A DNA stretch of 64,000 nucleotides, taken from NCBI GenBank assembly GCA_013112685.1, contig JABFGC010000002.1:2924902-2988901 (forward strand), read 5' to 3'. Position 1 is the first letter of the stretch, and every line of letters starts with the position of its first letter. Below are positions 41,183 through 52,945 of the stretch, piece after piece. Below the pieces are notes generated by a model, which was not told the DNA's origin, did no database searches, and saw only the letters and a program-made list of their open reading frames with translations. This stretch comes from Chloroflexota bacterium (GTDB lineage: Bacteria; Chloroflexota; Anaerolineae; Anaerolineales; Villigracilaceae). The position numbers and the translations under genes are program-made.

Positions 41183-43661
41183 TACAAACCACGTAAGCAC
41201 AGGAAAAACAGGGCAAACCTTTTGGATGCGCCTGACCGAGCCGCACGTCTCCATCCCGGAGGCGGAACGCCAGCGCGTGCGTTTGACTGCGGCCTTGTCG
41301 CTCGCGCTGATGCTGACGAGTGCGGCGGCGGTGCCGGGTCAGTTTTTGCTGGGCAGCCTGACATCCGACGTGTGGACGGTACTGGCGGCAACCGCGTCGC
41401 TGGTCGCGGCGTACGCGCTCAGCCGTTCGCCCCGCGCCGGCTTGGCGGTTTGGTTTGTGCTTTTCCCGATTCTTTCCGCCCCCTGATCATCAGCGTTGCG
41501 AACGAAAACCCCCCTGCCGTTAGCCGCCCTGTGCCTGACGGCGTTGACCGCCAGCCTGATCGCCTCACCGCGCCTGACGGCGTTTTTCTACCTGCTGACG
41601 CTCTCCGTCCCCGCGGCGTTTGGCGCCCGGTTTCCCGACACCCCCCTCGATTCCGTTGTGATGAACACTTTCATCATCGGCTCGGTCGGCGCGCTGGCGC
41701 TCCTGACCGCGAACCTGCGCAGACGCGACCAGAAACAGATCGAAGAGCAATCCACCTCCCTGGCAAGAAGCGAGCGCAAGTACCGCTCCCTGGTGGACCA
41801 CGCCCTGACCGGCGTGTACCAGACCAATCTCAAAGGGAATCTGCTGTTCGCCAACCCCGAACTGTCGCGCATGCTCAATTACGATCCGCACACCGACCTG
41901 AGGGGGATGCAGGTTGCCAGCCGCTACAAAAACCCGCAGGACCGCGCCCGCCTGCTGGAACTACTGAAACGCGACGGCAGGGTCAGAAACTTTGAAACGG
42001 ATCTGCTGACGAGCGACAACCAGGCGCGCACCGTGCTGATGAGCGCCCTGCTCGAAGGCGAAATCATCGTCGGGATGATCCAGGATATCACCGAACGCAA
42101 GCGGGCGGATGAGACCCTGCGCGAAAGCGAACAGCGTTACCAGCACGTGCTCGATAACATGCTCGAAGGCTGCCAGATCATCGGCTTCGACTGGCGCTAT
42201 CTTTACGTCAACGAGGCGGTTGCGGCGCAGGGCAGGCAGACCCGCGAAGTCCTGATCGGGCACACCATGATGGAGATATACCCCGGCATCGAGGATACCG
42301 GGGTGTTCGCCGTGCTGCGTCACTGCATGGAGGATCGTCTCCCCAGGCGCATAGAGACTGAATTCGTTTTCCCGGACGGCTCCAAAGGCTGGTTCGACCT
42401 CAGCATTCAACCTGTGCCAGAAGGCATTTTCATCCTCTCGATGGAGATCACCGAACGCAAACGGGCGGAAGCCGAACGCCTGGACCGCATCGCCGCCGAG
42501 CAAGCCAGCCGCGCCAAGAACGAATTCCTCTCGCGCATGAGCCACGAACTGCGCACGCCGCTCAACGTCATCCTCGGCTTTGCCCAGTTGTTGAAGATGG
42601 ACAAACTCAATCCCAGCCAACTGCGCGGCGTGGAGCAGATCTACAGGTCGGGGCGCTTCCTGCTCGACCTGGTGAACGAAGTGCTGGATATCGCCCGCAT
42701 CGAAGCCGGACGGATGACGATCTCGCCCGAAGCGGTGCGGCTGGATGAGGCGGTTAACGATGTCGTCGAACTCATCCGCCCCATGCTGGCGTCGCGCCGC
42801 CTCTCGCTCAGCCTGAGCCTTCCCTCCGCCGCCGATGTCTTCGTGCTTGCCGACCGCCAGCGTCTCAAACAGGTGCTGCTGAACCTGCTCTCGAACGCGG
42901 TCAAGTACAACCGCGAGGGCGGCGGGATCGCCGTCAGCGCAAACCTGACCATTGATGGGCAGGTCCGGCTCCAGGTCCGGGATGGAGGCGAGGGCATCCC
43001 GCCCGAAAAAATGGATCGGCTCTTCGTCCCCTTCGACCGTCTCGATTCTGCAACTGTGGAGGGAACGGGGCTGGGGCTGACACTCTCCAAAGGGTTGATC
43101 GAAGCCATGGGCGGGCGCATCGGCGCGGAGAGCAGGGCGGGCGAAGGCAGCACGTTTTGGATCGAACTGAAACTGGCGACCGAAAAACTTATGGAGGTTA
43201 TTATGGCTGAAGTGGAAGAAAACCTGAGCGAATTCATGCGCCAGGGGCGCGGACTGGTCCTATACGTGGAGGACAACCTCGCCAACGTCAACCTGGTGGA
43301 AGCCATCATGGAGCGCCTGCCGGGCGTGAAGTTGATCACCGCCATGCAGGGGCGGCTCGCCATGTCGCTGGCGAAGGAACACCAGCCCGACCTGATCCTG
43401 CTCGACCTGCACCTGCCCGATATCTACGGCGCGGAAGTGCTGCGCTGGCTGAAGGAGGAACCCGCCACGCAGGGGATCCCTGTTGTGATCATCAGCGCAG
43501 ACGTGATGGCGGCGCGCGCCGAAGACCTTCTGGCGCAGGGCGCACACGCCTACCTCGCCAAACCGATTGACGTGAAGGAATTCCTCAGCCTGGTCGAGGA
43601 GCATCTCAGCCCGCCGAAAGCCGCGAAGAAGGGCAGGGGCAGGAAGGGCGAGAGCGGATGA
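41172..43661 (+). CDS. Hybrid sensor histidine kinase with receiver domain (apparent errors near 41480-41520)
   Basis: The N-terminus has about six transmembrane helices. An in-frame TGA (41484-41486) interrupts it, and adjacent frames read LIISVANENPP before the frame returns to LPLAALCLTALTASL, so paired base errors are likely. Then come two PAS domains, HisKA (MSHELRTPLNVILGFAQLL, phospho-His), HATPase (LLNLLSNAVKYN; DGGEGIPP; GTGLGLTLSKGL) and a C-terminal receiver (VLYVEDNLANVNLVEA; phospho-Asp in LILLDLHLP). About 830 residues. It likely signals to the HD-GYP and kinase proteins encoded downstream. Confidence 0.87.
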
Positions 43662-43703
43662 TTCTCGATTTGCGATTGACGATTTGCGATTGACGATTTT
43701 AGT

Positions 43704-46700
43704 TTGACGATTTGGGTTTTTACCTTGCAATCCCTGCTTTCCAAACTCCGCTCCCCCCTCTCGCTGCGACAGACGATCTGGCTGATGACGTACGTCGGTG
43801 TGATCACGCTGTTCCCCATCATCACGAGCGGGATCGTCTTTTTCACCGCGCGCGTCGAGGAGCAAGCCTGGCGCGGACGGCAGGGCGAGGCGGCAAACGC
43901 CGCCGCCTTCACCGTGTCCGAATTCATTCACCGAACGGACAATGCGCTCATCATGCTTGCCTCATTTGGGCGCGACGAACTGGTGGAAGATGAGGATTCC
44001 CCGGCGGAGGAGGACTCCGACGAACGGGAATTCCTGGAAACCTTCCTCCAGAACAACCCCGCCATCCTGGAGATCGTCTACCTGGATGGGAACGGACGTG
44101 TCCTGGCAAATGCGCCGCGTGAACAACCGCTGCTTGCCAACACGTTTACCGCCTCCCAATCCCAGTGGTTTCGGGTGGCGCAAGGGGGGGAACGATACGA
44201 AAGCCCGCTCCAGGTTTCCTCCGCGGACGAACCTTACCTAATCCTCGCCAGGCCCTCCGGCGACGGCGGCGTGATCGCCGCGCGCGTGCGCATGCAGGTC
44301 TTGTGGGATGCAGTGAGGGGCATCCGCTTTGGCGAGCGCGGCAGCCGCCTACGTCGTCAGCCTCGAAGGGGAAGTGATCGCCCACTCAGACCCGGCGCTG
44401 GTGCTTGCCAGGGGAAAATATTGCGACCGCCCCGAATTTGCCGAGATGCTTGCCGCACCGGATTACAAGTGGCACGGCTCGTACCGGAACTTCCAGAATG
44501 TGGATGTGGTCGGTTCCAGCGCTGGCGTGGCGGAGGGGGAAGACCTGAGACCGGATTGGATCGTGGTGACGGAACTCCCGCGCTGGGAGGCTTACGCCGC
44601 CACGCGCACCGCCCTGATCGTGATCGGCGGAAGCCTGTTCGCGCCGCTGATGCTCGTAGGCTGGGTCAGCGCGCAGCTGGCAGACCGCCGGTTCCTGCAC
44701 CCGCTCGACCGGTTGAGCGAAGGCGCGGCGCGCTTCGGCCGGGGCGAACTGGAATACCGCATCCACCTCCCCCACCGCGACGAGATCGGCAAATTGGGCG
44801 AGGCATTCAACGCGATGGGCAGCCAGCTGGAATTGCGCCAGGCGGAACTGCTCGAGGCGGAGACCCGCCTCCGCAATATCGTCGAGGGTTTGCCCGGCAT
44901 CGCCTACGTGGCTGAGTTCGGCGAATACGGCGCATGGCTCTATGTCAGCCCCCAGATCGAGTCCATCCTGGGCTACCCCCCGCAGGAATGGCAAGCCGAC
45001 CCTCAACTGTGGAGCCGGTGCGTCCACCCTGAAGACCGCCGGAAAGTGCTGGAGGACGAATCGAATCAATGGGAGCGCTCGCCGGACCGGCATCATACCA
45101 TCGAGTACCGCCTGCTGGCGCGCGATGGCCGCCTGGTCTGGGTGCGGGATGAATACGTAACGCTTCGGGACGAAAACGGCGTCCCGCGGCTCTGGCAGGG
45201 CGTGTTGTACGACATCACCGACCGCAAACAGGCGGAGCAGGCGCCGCGGCGGCGCGAAGCGATCCTCAGCGCGGTGGGCTACGCCGCCGAGCGCTTCCTG
45301 CAAGCCCCCCGCCTTTGCCGAATCCATCCAGGACGTGCTGGAACGGCTGGGGCTGGCGGGCGGCGTGAGCCGCACCTACATCTTCGAGAACCGCCTCGCC
45401 GACGGCGAAATCCTGTGCAGCCAGCGTTACGAGTGGGTCGCGCCGGGCGTCGCGCCGCAGATCGAAAACGAAGATTTCCAAAACTTTTCCATACGCTCGA
45501 ACGGCTACGGCAGGTGGGAGGAAATGCTCGGCGCGGGTCAGGTGGTTCATGGTCACATTAGGGACTTTCCCGAAAACGAGCGCGGATTATTCGAAATGCA
45601 GGGCATTCTTTCGGTGGCGGTTGTGCCGATCTTCCGCGGCGGGGAATGGTGGGGGTTCATCGGCTTCGACGACTGCGAAACCGAACGGGACTGGCCCCCG
45701 CCGAGCTGGATGCCCTGCGCGCCGCCGCCGGGATGCTGGGAGCGGGCGCCGCGCCGCCAGCAGATCGAAGAGACCCTGCGGCAGAACGAGCGGAAATACC
45801 ATTCCATCCTCGAAGACATCACCGAACTGGTCGTCCGCTTCCTGCCGGACGGGACGATCACCTACGTCAACGACGCGTATTGCCGCTATTACAAGAAGAC
45901 CCGCGAGGAATTGATCGGCGCCAGTATCTTTGCCGACGCCATCGAGGACTTCCCGCAGAAACTCCGCGAGCATTTCGAATCCTTCACGCTCGACCGTCCG
46001 ATCGCCTTATTCGAACAGTACGATGTCCTCCCCGGCGGGGAGAAGCGCTGGCGTGAATGGGTGGACCGCGCGCTCTTCGACGACGCCGGGAACCTGGTCG
46101 AATTTCAATCCACAGGGCGCGACATCAGCATGCGCAGGCAGGCGGAGCAGGAGCGCGGTCATTTGCTGGTCAAGATTCAGGTGCACGCCGCCGAACTGGA
46201 AGCGGCGAACGAGGAACTGCGCCGCGCCCACGATGCCGCCGAAACCGCCAGCCGCGCCAAGAGCGAATTCCTCTCCCTGCTCAGCCACGAACTGCGTACC
46301 CCGCTCAACGCCATCCTCGGTTTCAGCCAACTGCTGGAGATGGACGCCGACTCCCTGACTGAACGCGCGGCGAAGGGCGTCCGGCAGATCAACCAGAGCG
46401 GACGCCAGATGCTGGCAATGATTGACGACCTGCTGGGACCTGACGCGGGTGGATACGGGGCGCCTCTCCCTGGACCTCCAAGCGGTGGACGCCGCCTCCG
46501 CCGTTGCAACGGTCTGCACTGCGCTGACGCCCGCCGCCGGGAAAAAGCGCATCCGCCTGACCGTTGGGACTCTCCCCACCTTGCGCACCGTCCGCGCCGA
46601 CCCGCGCCGCCTGGATCGAATCCTGCGCATCCTCGTCGGCAACGCCATCGAATTCACGCCCGAAGACGGCTATGTGAACATCGGGATGCGCGTCGCGCAA

Positions 46701-47019
46701 ATCCCCACAACCGACCCCGCTTTGCAGGATGCCATCGGCGAAACCCGCATCGGGTCTGCGCATTTCGGTGTCGGATACCGGCATCGGCATCCGTCCCAGC
46801 CTCCTGCCGCGCCTGTTCGAGCCGTTTACGCAGGCGGAACCGTCCGCCACCCGTTCGCATGGCGGCTTGGGCATCGGGCTGGCGCTGGCGCGCCGGCTGG
46901 CGGAATCGCACGGGGGGCGCATCTGGGCGGAAAGCGAAGGCGAAGGAAAGGGCAGCACGTTCCATTTGGAACTGCCGTTGGACATGCCCCAAACTTCCGA
47001 AGTCTTGTCAAAGGAATAA
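43704..47019 (+). CDS. Sensor histidine kinase: dCache-like, HAMP, PAS, GAF, PAS, HisKA (four or more frameshifts)
   Basis: Four overlapping frames read as one protein of about 1100 residues. Order: transmembrane helix (YVGVITLFPIITSGIVFF), extracellular ligand domain, second transmembrane helix and HAMP (DRLSEGAARFGRGELEY), PAS, GAF-like domain (SRTYIFENRLADGEILC), PAS (NDAYCRYYKKTREELIGA), HisKA (LLSHELRTPLNAILGFSQLL), and HATPase (ISVSDTGIGI; GGLGIGLALARRLAESHGG). Each switch (near 44340, 45310, 46440, 46750) is a one-base gain in GC-rich DNA, so sequencing error is likely. The start (TTG at 43704) is uncertain. Confidence 0.8.
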
Positions 47020-47023
47020 CTTC

Positions 47024-48571
47024 ATGCTCGATGCATCCCTCAAAAACGCACGCATTCTGATCGTGGACGACCAGGAGTCGAACGTCCTCGTGGTGGAAAG
47101 CATGTTGGAACGGAACGGCTACACCCGCCTGAAAGGCGTCACCGACCCGCGCCGGGCCTCGCCCTGTTCGACGAATTCCAACCCGACCTGATCCTGCTCG
47201 ACCTGCACATGCCGCACCTCGACGGCTTTGCCGTGATGGAGCAGTTGCGCGAGCGCATCGCGCCGGACGATTACCTGCCCATCCTCGTCCTCACCGCCGA
47301 CATCGCCCCCGAAGCCAAACTGCGCGCCCGGCGGGCGGCGCGCGCGACTTCCTCACCAAGCCGCTGGATGTGGCGGAGGTCTCCCTGCGGGTGCGCAACC
47401 TGCTGGAGACCCGTTATCTCCACCAGCAGCAGCAAAGGCAAAACGAGGTTTTGGAGGAAAAGGTGGAGGCGCGCACTGCCGACCTCGAGCGCCAGTTCCG
47501 GCGGCTCTCGGCGCGCGCACCATCGAAATCGCCATCAGCAGCTCCACCGACCTGCGGCTGACGCTCAAGATCATCGTCGAGCAGGTGGCGGATCAACTGG
47601 AGGCGGATGCGGTCTGCATCCTGCTCTTCAACCCGCACATGCTCACGCTGGAATTCGCCGCTGGGAGCGGCTTCCACACCGGAGCCATCCAAAACTCGCG
47701 GCTCCACCTGGGAGAGGGCATCGCCGGGTACGCCGCCCTCAAGCGCGAGCTGATCGTCATCCCCGACATTCGGGAGGAAAAGGAATTCGTCCGCGCGGAC
47801 CTGCTGGCAGGGGAGAACTTTACCGGGTACTGGGGCGTGCCGCTGGTCGCCAAGGGGGAGGTGAAAGGGTTGCTCGAAGTCTTTCACCGCAACCACCGCG
47901 ATGAAGACCCTGCCTGGATGGATTTCCTGAAAACGCTGGCGGGGCAGTCTGCCATCGCCATAGACAACGCCCAGCTCTTCGAAGACCTGAAGCGCTCCCA
48001 CACCGAACTGGTGCTGGCATACGACGATACCATCGAAGGCTGGTCGCGGGCGATGGACTTGCGCGACCGCGAGACCGAAGGTCACACCCGGCGCGTCACC
48101 GAAATGACCTTGAACCTGGCGCGGCTGGCGGATATAAGCACGGAGCGTCTGATCCACGTCAAACGCGGCGCGCTCCTGCACGACATAGGCAAACTCGGCG
48201 TGCCGGATTCCATCCTGCACAAACCCGGCGCGCTCACCGATGACGAGTGGAAGATCATGCACCGGCATCCGCAGCTTGCCTACGATATGCTTTCGCCCAT
48301 CGCTTACCTGAAGCCCGCGCTCGACATCCCCTACTGCCATCACGAAAAATGGGACGGCACGGGCTACCCGCGCGGCTTGAAGGGGGAGGAAATCCCGCTC
48401 GAGGCGCGCCTCTTCGCCGTCGCCGACGTTTGGGATGCGCTGACCTCGGATCGTCCCTATCGCGCCGCATGGTCCCAGGAAAAAGCGCTGGAGTACATCA
48501 AAGAGCAATCGGGCAGGCACTTCGACCCCCAGGCGGTGGAATTGTTTTTCGGACTCAGAGAGTGTCTGTAA
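47024..48571 (+). CDS. Response regulator with GAF and HD-GYP domains (three frameshifts)
   Basis: Starts 4 nt after the kinase stop. Receiver domain (ILIVDDQESNVLVVESML; phospho-Asp in LILLDLHMP; DFLTKPLDVAEVSL), a coiled coil (RQNEVLEEKVEARTADLE), GAF, and a C-terminal HD-GYP domain (HDIGK; HHEKWDGTGYPRGL). Frames change near 47155, 47335 and 47520, each a one-base loss; coding is clean on both sides. The product is probably a c-di-GMP phosphodiesterase activated by the upstream kinase. Confidence 0.82.
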
Positions 48572-48798
48572 AGTCAAACCTCTATACCACAACGACGCGA
48601 AGACTCCAAGACTCAAAGAAAAAAACTTTGCGGCTTCGTGCCTTAGCGCCTTCGCGGTCGGGTTTTCAGACGGTCTCTCAGACTTTCGAAGTCTGGTATT
48701 TTGACAATTCGTCAAATATGAAATAGAATTTGGCGCATGGCAGGGTGGAGAAGAAAATCCTCCTGCTAAATTCTACGCCACAGACAAAGGAGGCTCCC

Positions 48799-49197
48799 AT
48801 GGCAAAATTCATTCAAGCAGTAACCCAATATGGACCACGCGTGGAACTCAAACCCACCGCTCAACTGGAAAAAGTAGCGGAGTGGATGTCCATGCGCACC
48901 GGGCTGAACAAGTCCGAGATTTTGATGATCCTTCAGGAGCAGAGCGAAGCCATTCTGTACTTCAACAAGGACGGCGTGCCCGTAAAATTACCCGGCGTGG
49001 GGACGTTCACCCCCAGCATCGAAGGCGATGGCACGTTCAATATCGGCTTTCGCGCCGATCCCGCCCTCAAGAAAGGCATCAATTCCACCGACGCCTACGA
49101 GGGCGAGATTAAGAACCGCGAACGAATCGGCTGGACGAGACAACAGTACAAGGAATTGTGGGATAGCGAGCATCCCCAAGACCCGCTGGAAATCTAA
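48799..49197 (+). CDS. HU/IHF-like DNA-binding protein
   Basis: A 132-residue protein with an HU-like pattern: helix VAEWMSMRTGLNKSEILMIL, helix EQSEAILYFNKDG, then VKLPGVGTFTPSIEGDGTFN, the strand-turn seen before the DNA-binding arms. An AAAGGAGG ribosome binding site precedes the ATG. This variant family of histone-like proteins is uncharacterised; a nucleoid or regulatory role is possible. A tandem repeat follows its stop. Confidence 0.72.
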   Translation: MAKFIQAVTQYGPRVELKPTAQLEKVAEWMSMRTGLNKSEILMILQEQSEAILYFNKDGVPVKLPGVGTFTPSIEGDGTFNIGFRADPALKKGINSTDAYEGEIKNRERIGWTRQQYKELWDSEHPQDPLEI

Positions 49198-49297
49198 TCC
49201 CCGAACGCACACCGAGCCGCTTGGATCATGGATCCAGGCGGCTCAAATTCTCAACGTCCAAGACCTCCTAAGTCTTGGAGACTTCGGAGGTCTGAAA

Positions 49298-49426
49298 CCG
49301 ATAGGCTCGGATTCCCAATCCGATAGGCTCAAATTTCAATCCGATAGGCTCGGATTCCCAATCCGATAGGCTCAAATTTCAATCCGATAGGCTCGGATTC
49401 CCAATCCGATAGGCTCGGATTCCCAA
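49298..49426. repeat. Tandem repeat, six 21-22 bp units
   Basis: Six head-to-tail units begin CCGATAGGCTC and end either GGATTCCCAAT or AAATTTCAAT, in the order a-b-a-b-a-a. Units abut with no spacers, so it is not a CRISPR array. It lies between the HU-like gene and the next sensor kinase. Confidence 0.9.
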
Positions 49427-49432
49427 GATCGA

Positions 49433-49465
49433 AGACTTCCGAAGTCTGGCAGACTTCGGAAGTCT
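49433..49465. repeat. Palindromic hairpin AGACTTCCGAAGTCT / AGACTTCGGAAGTCT
   Basis: Two self-complementary 15-mers separated by 2-3 nt. Related GACTTCGGAGGTCT words lie at 49260-49294. It may act as a terminator or processing site for the HU-like transcript, but no long T run follows. Confidence 0.6.
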
Positions 49466-49537
49466 AAAAAGGGTACTTTGCGCTATACTGCAACGGCGGT
49501 GTGATGCAAATGGTCTTCCTCCTCCCGGAGGCGTGAT

Positions 49538-51891
49538 ATGAAACCCAAGTCCCCTCCCTCCCCCAAAAGGACGCCCTGCGCAAACGCGCGGAAAAAGCCC
49601 TGCGCGGGAAGCCGCGCGCACCCGAAAGGCTGACCCGCGCCGACATGCAGGGACTGATCCACGAACTGCAGGTGCACCAGATCGAACTGGAGATGCAGAA
49701 CGAGGAACTGCGCCGCGCCCAAAATGAACTCGAAGAGGCGCGCGACCGCTACAGCGACCTGTACGACTTCGCGCCGGCGGGTCATCTCACGCTGGACGGG
49801 AAGAACGTCATCCGCGAAGCCAACCTGACGGCGGCGGCGCTGCTGGGCATGGACCGCGTCCGTCTCCTCAGGCTTTCTTTCAGCCGCTTCATCTCCCGCG
49901 GCGACCAGGATGTGTTCCATCTCTTCCGCAAACGCCTGGACGAAATGCAAACGCGGCAGGACCGTGAACTGAAAATGGTCAGGGCGGACGGCTTCGAATT
50001 CTACGCCTCTCTTGCCGGGATCGCCGCGCACAACCCCGAAGAAGCGCCGGTTTACCGCATCGCGTTGAGCGACATCACCGAACGCAAACGCGCGGAAATG
50101 GAATTACGCGAGTCGCAGGAACGCCTTGCTCTTGCGATCCACTCCGCCAACGTCGGTCTGTGGGATTGGGATTTGCGGACGAACCAGGTGCAGTACTCGC
50201 GGGAATGGAAAAGCCAGTTGGGCTATGAAGATCACGAACTCTCGAACGATTTTTCGGAATGGGAGAGCCGCGTCCACCCCGAAGATCTGGAGCGCGCCAA
50301 AGCGACCGTCAGCGGCTACATCGCAAATCCATATCCCAACTTCAATAACGAATTTCGGATGCGCCACAGGGACGGATCGTACCGCTGGATCCTTGCCCAG
50401 GCTTCGCTCTTGTACGATGAGCGGGGAAAACCGACCCGCATGATCGGCTCGCACATTGACATCACCGAACGCAAACGCGCGGAAGATGCGCTGCGCGAGA
50501 GCGAGGAACGCTTTTCAACCGCCTTCTTCATGAACCCGGCCCCACAATCCATCCTTTCGCTTAAAACCGGGCAGGTTTTGGAAGTTAATGATGCTTCCTG
50601 TCAATTATTCGGATATAGTCGTGAAGAATTGATCGGCATTGACCCGGGCGCGCTCGATTTATGGAATGACCCTGGCGAAGAGTTGGCTGCCCTTGAAGAA
50701 TTACAAACCACAGGCCGCCTGCTCGCCAGGGAGGTCACGGTCCGCAGAAAATCAGGCGAGGTGCGTACCATCCTGTTTACCGCTGAACAGACTGCCTGGA
50801 AGGGCGAACCTTGTCTGATCACAACCTCGCTCGACATCACCAAGCGCAAGCAGGCGGAGGAAGCGCTGCGGAGAGGCGGGCAAGTGCTTCGTTTATTCGT
50901 CGAACACTCGCCCGCCGCCATCGCCATGTTCGACCGCGACATGAAGTACATCGTCGCCAGCCGCCGCTACCTCATTGACTACGATCTGGGCGAACAAAAT
51001 GTGGTCGGGCGCTCGCATTACGATGTGTTCCCCGAAATCCCCGAACGCTGGAAGGAAATTCACCGCCGCTGTCTGGCAGGGGCAATGGAGCGAGCCGAGG
51101 AAGACCCGTTCCCGCGCGCGGATGGGAGGCTCGATTGGGTGCGCTGGGAAATTCGCCCATGGTATGAAGCAAACAATGAGATCGGCGGGGTCATCCTGTT
51201 CTCGGAAGTCATCACCGAGCGCAAACGCGCACGGGACGAAATCCGCCTCCACCGCGACCGCCTCGCCGACCTCTCGCGCCAACTGGTCGAAGCGCACGAG
51301 ATCGAACAGCGCGCCATCGGACGCGAACTGCACGACCAGATCGGGCAGATGCTGACCGCCTTGAAATTAACCATCGAAGTTGCGATGCAAATGCCGCCTG
51401 AACAAGCCCTGCAAAAAGCCATGCAGGGAAAACAAATCATGGACGAGTTGATCAACCGCGTCAGCCGCCTCTCGCTCGAACTGCGCCCGCCCATGCTCGA
51501 CGACCTCGGTCTCGTCCCCGCGCTGTTGTGGCATATCAACCGCTTTCAGGAACAAACCCAAATCGAAGTGGACTTCAAACACAGCGGCGTGGAGGGCAGG
51601 CGTTTTGCGTCCGAAATCGAAACCACCGCCTACCGCGTGGTGCAGGAGTCGCTGACCAACGTGGCGCGTCATGCCCGGGCAACGCGCGCCGGGATCGAGG
51701 TCCGGGTTGACGCGGATGGAATGAACATTCAAATCGAAGACGACGGGGCGGGCTTCGATCCGCAAGCCGCGCTCGATCTCAATCGCGGGCTGGGCGGGAT
51801 GCGCGAACGCGTCCACCTGGTCGGCGGGTCGTTCCAAATCGAATCGCAGATCGGAAAAGGGACGCGGAAAATCATCCGCCTGCCGTTGTAG
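49538..51891 (+). CDS. PAS-rich sensor histidine kinase, NarX/DesK-type (one frameshift near the start)
   Basis: GGAGG precedes the ATG at 49538. A missing base in the C/A-rich stretch near 49560 separates the first ten codons from DALRKRAEKAL. The protein (about 784 residues) has an N-terminal coiled coil (VHQIELEMQNEELRRAQNE), four PAS domains, a HisKA_3 dimerisation region (phospho-His in GRELHDQIGQMLTAL) and HATPase (QESLTNVARHARA; DDGAGFDP; GLGGMRERV). The stop is contributed by a small inserted repeat; without it the frame would run to LPLKEVT and overlap the next gene. Partner: the NarL-type regulator at 52076. Confidence 0.88.
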
Positions 51892-51896
51892 CGCAA

Positions 51897-52053
51897 GTAG
51901 CGCAAGTCTATTGCAGATTAACAAATTAATCCGACAATGCGAAAGCCGCTGTTTCAGTACCGCAACATTCATGTTGCGCCGCCCATCGCAAGATGAATCT
52001 TGCGGTACTCCATTGTCAGAATAATTTGGAAATGTACAATAGACTTGCGCTAC
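51897..52053. mobile_element. MITE-like insertion between kinase and response regulator
   Basis: A 157-bp element with 17-bp perfect terminal inverted repeats (GTAGCGCAAGTCTATTG and its complement) and inner nested hairpins (AGTACCGCAA ... TTGCGGTACT). CTGCCGTTG occurs immediately on both sides, consistent with a 9-bp target duplication. Removing the element and one copy fuses the kinase end to GAAGGAGGTAACATGA, restoring an ATGA overlap with the next gene. Confidence 0.8.
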
Positions 52054-52075
52054 AACTGCCGTTGAAGGAGGTAAC

Positions 52076-52717
52076 ATGATTGACATCATCCTTGCCGACG
52101 ATCACCAGATCGTGCGCGAGGCGCTGCGCCTCCTGCTCGAAACGCAGGCGGATTTCAAGGTCATCGCCGAGACGGGCGACGGGCTGGAGGCGATTCAATT
52201 ACTGGAGAAGCACAAGCCCGACGTGCTGATCGTGGATATGATGATGCCGGGTCTTTCGGGACTGGAAGTTGCGCGGCGGACGAAGCGCGTTTCCCCCGCC
52301 ACGAAAGTGATCGTACTTTCGATGCACGACGCCGAAAGTTACGTCGTCGAGTCGTTGCAGGCGGGTGTGGCGGGTTACGTGCTGAAGAAGAGTTCCTCGC
52401 AGGAATTGATCTTCGCCATCCGCCAGGCATTATCAGGGAATCTCTACCTCAGCCCGTCGCTCAACGAACGCGCCATACAGGCATACATGCAGAGATCGCA
52501 GGCATCGCGCGTCGAGGACCCCTTCGAATCGCTCACCGACCGCGAGCGCGACGTCTTTCAACTCGCCGCAGAGGGGATGAGCAATCCGCAGATCGCGGAG
52601 AAATTATCATTAAGCGCGCGTACCGTCGAAATGCACCGCGCGAATCTGATGAAAAAACTGGGCTTGAAATCGCAGACCGACCTAGTGAAGTACGCCGTGA
52701 AGCGGGGCGTGGTGTAG
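52076..52717 (+). CDS. NarL/LuxR-family response regulator
   Basis: A 213-residue protein: receiver domain (IIL ADDHQIVREALRLLLE; phospho-Asp in VLIVDMMMPGLSGLEV; Lys in GYVLKKSSS) and a LuxR-type HTH (LTDRERDVFQLAAEGMSNPQ; RTVEMHRANLMKKLGLK). It is the natural partner of the HisKA_3 kinase directly upstream; a small element has separated them. GAAGGAGG precedes the ATG. Confidence 0.94.
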   Translation: MIDIILADDHQIVREALRLLLETQADFKVIAETGDGLEAIQLLEKHKPDVLIVDMMMPGLSGLEVARRTKRVSPATKVIVLSMHDAESYVVESLQAGVAGYVLKKSSSQELIFAIRQALSGNLYLSPSLNERAIQAYMQRSQASRVEDPFESLTDRERDVFQLAAEGMSNPQIAEKLSLSARTVEMHRANLMKKLGLKSQTDLVKYAVKRGVV

Positions 52718-52945
52718 TTTGCCCTCATCCCCAGCCCTTCTCCCGTGGGGAGAAGGGAGTCCAGTCCCCTCTCCCTTTGGGGGAGGGTGCCGACACTTGC
52801 ACCTGGCGCAAGTGCAGGTGAGGCGGGTGGGGGTCGGGGTACAGGGCAAAACCAATCCAAATACAGTACATTCACGAATAGCCGCTTGACCGTTCCTCCG
52901 GTATCGTGGGAGCATTGAAACAGGTATGAAAGGCAAGAAACTCCC
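52718..52945. other. Intergenic repeats
   Basis: Contains CCCTTCTCCCGTGGGGAGAAGGG and CCCCTCTCCCTTTGGGGGAGGG hairpins of the type also seen at 34270 and 56460, and a CACTTGCACCTGGCGCAAGTG palindrome. No gene is seen. Confidence 0.6.

Noticed and set aside
43704..47191. Programmed frameshifting in the sensor kinases
   Set aside because: There are many shifts in one gene, in varied GC-rich contexts, and similar shifts in ribosomal protein genes. This fits sequencing error, not recoding.
49298..49426. Possible CRISPR array
   Set aside because: Units are contiguous with no unique spacers, and no cas genes are nearby.
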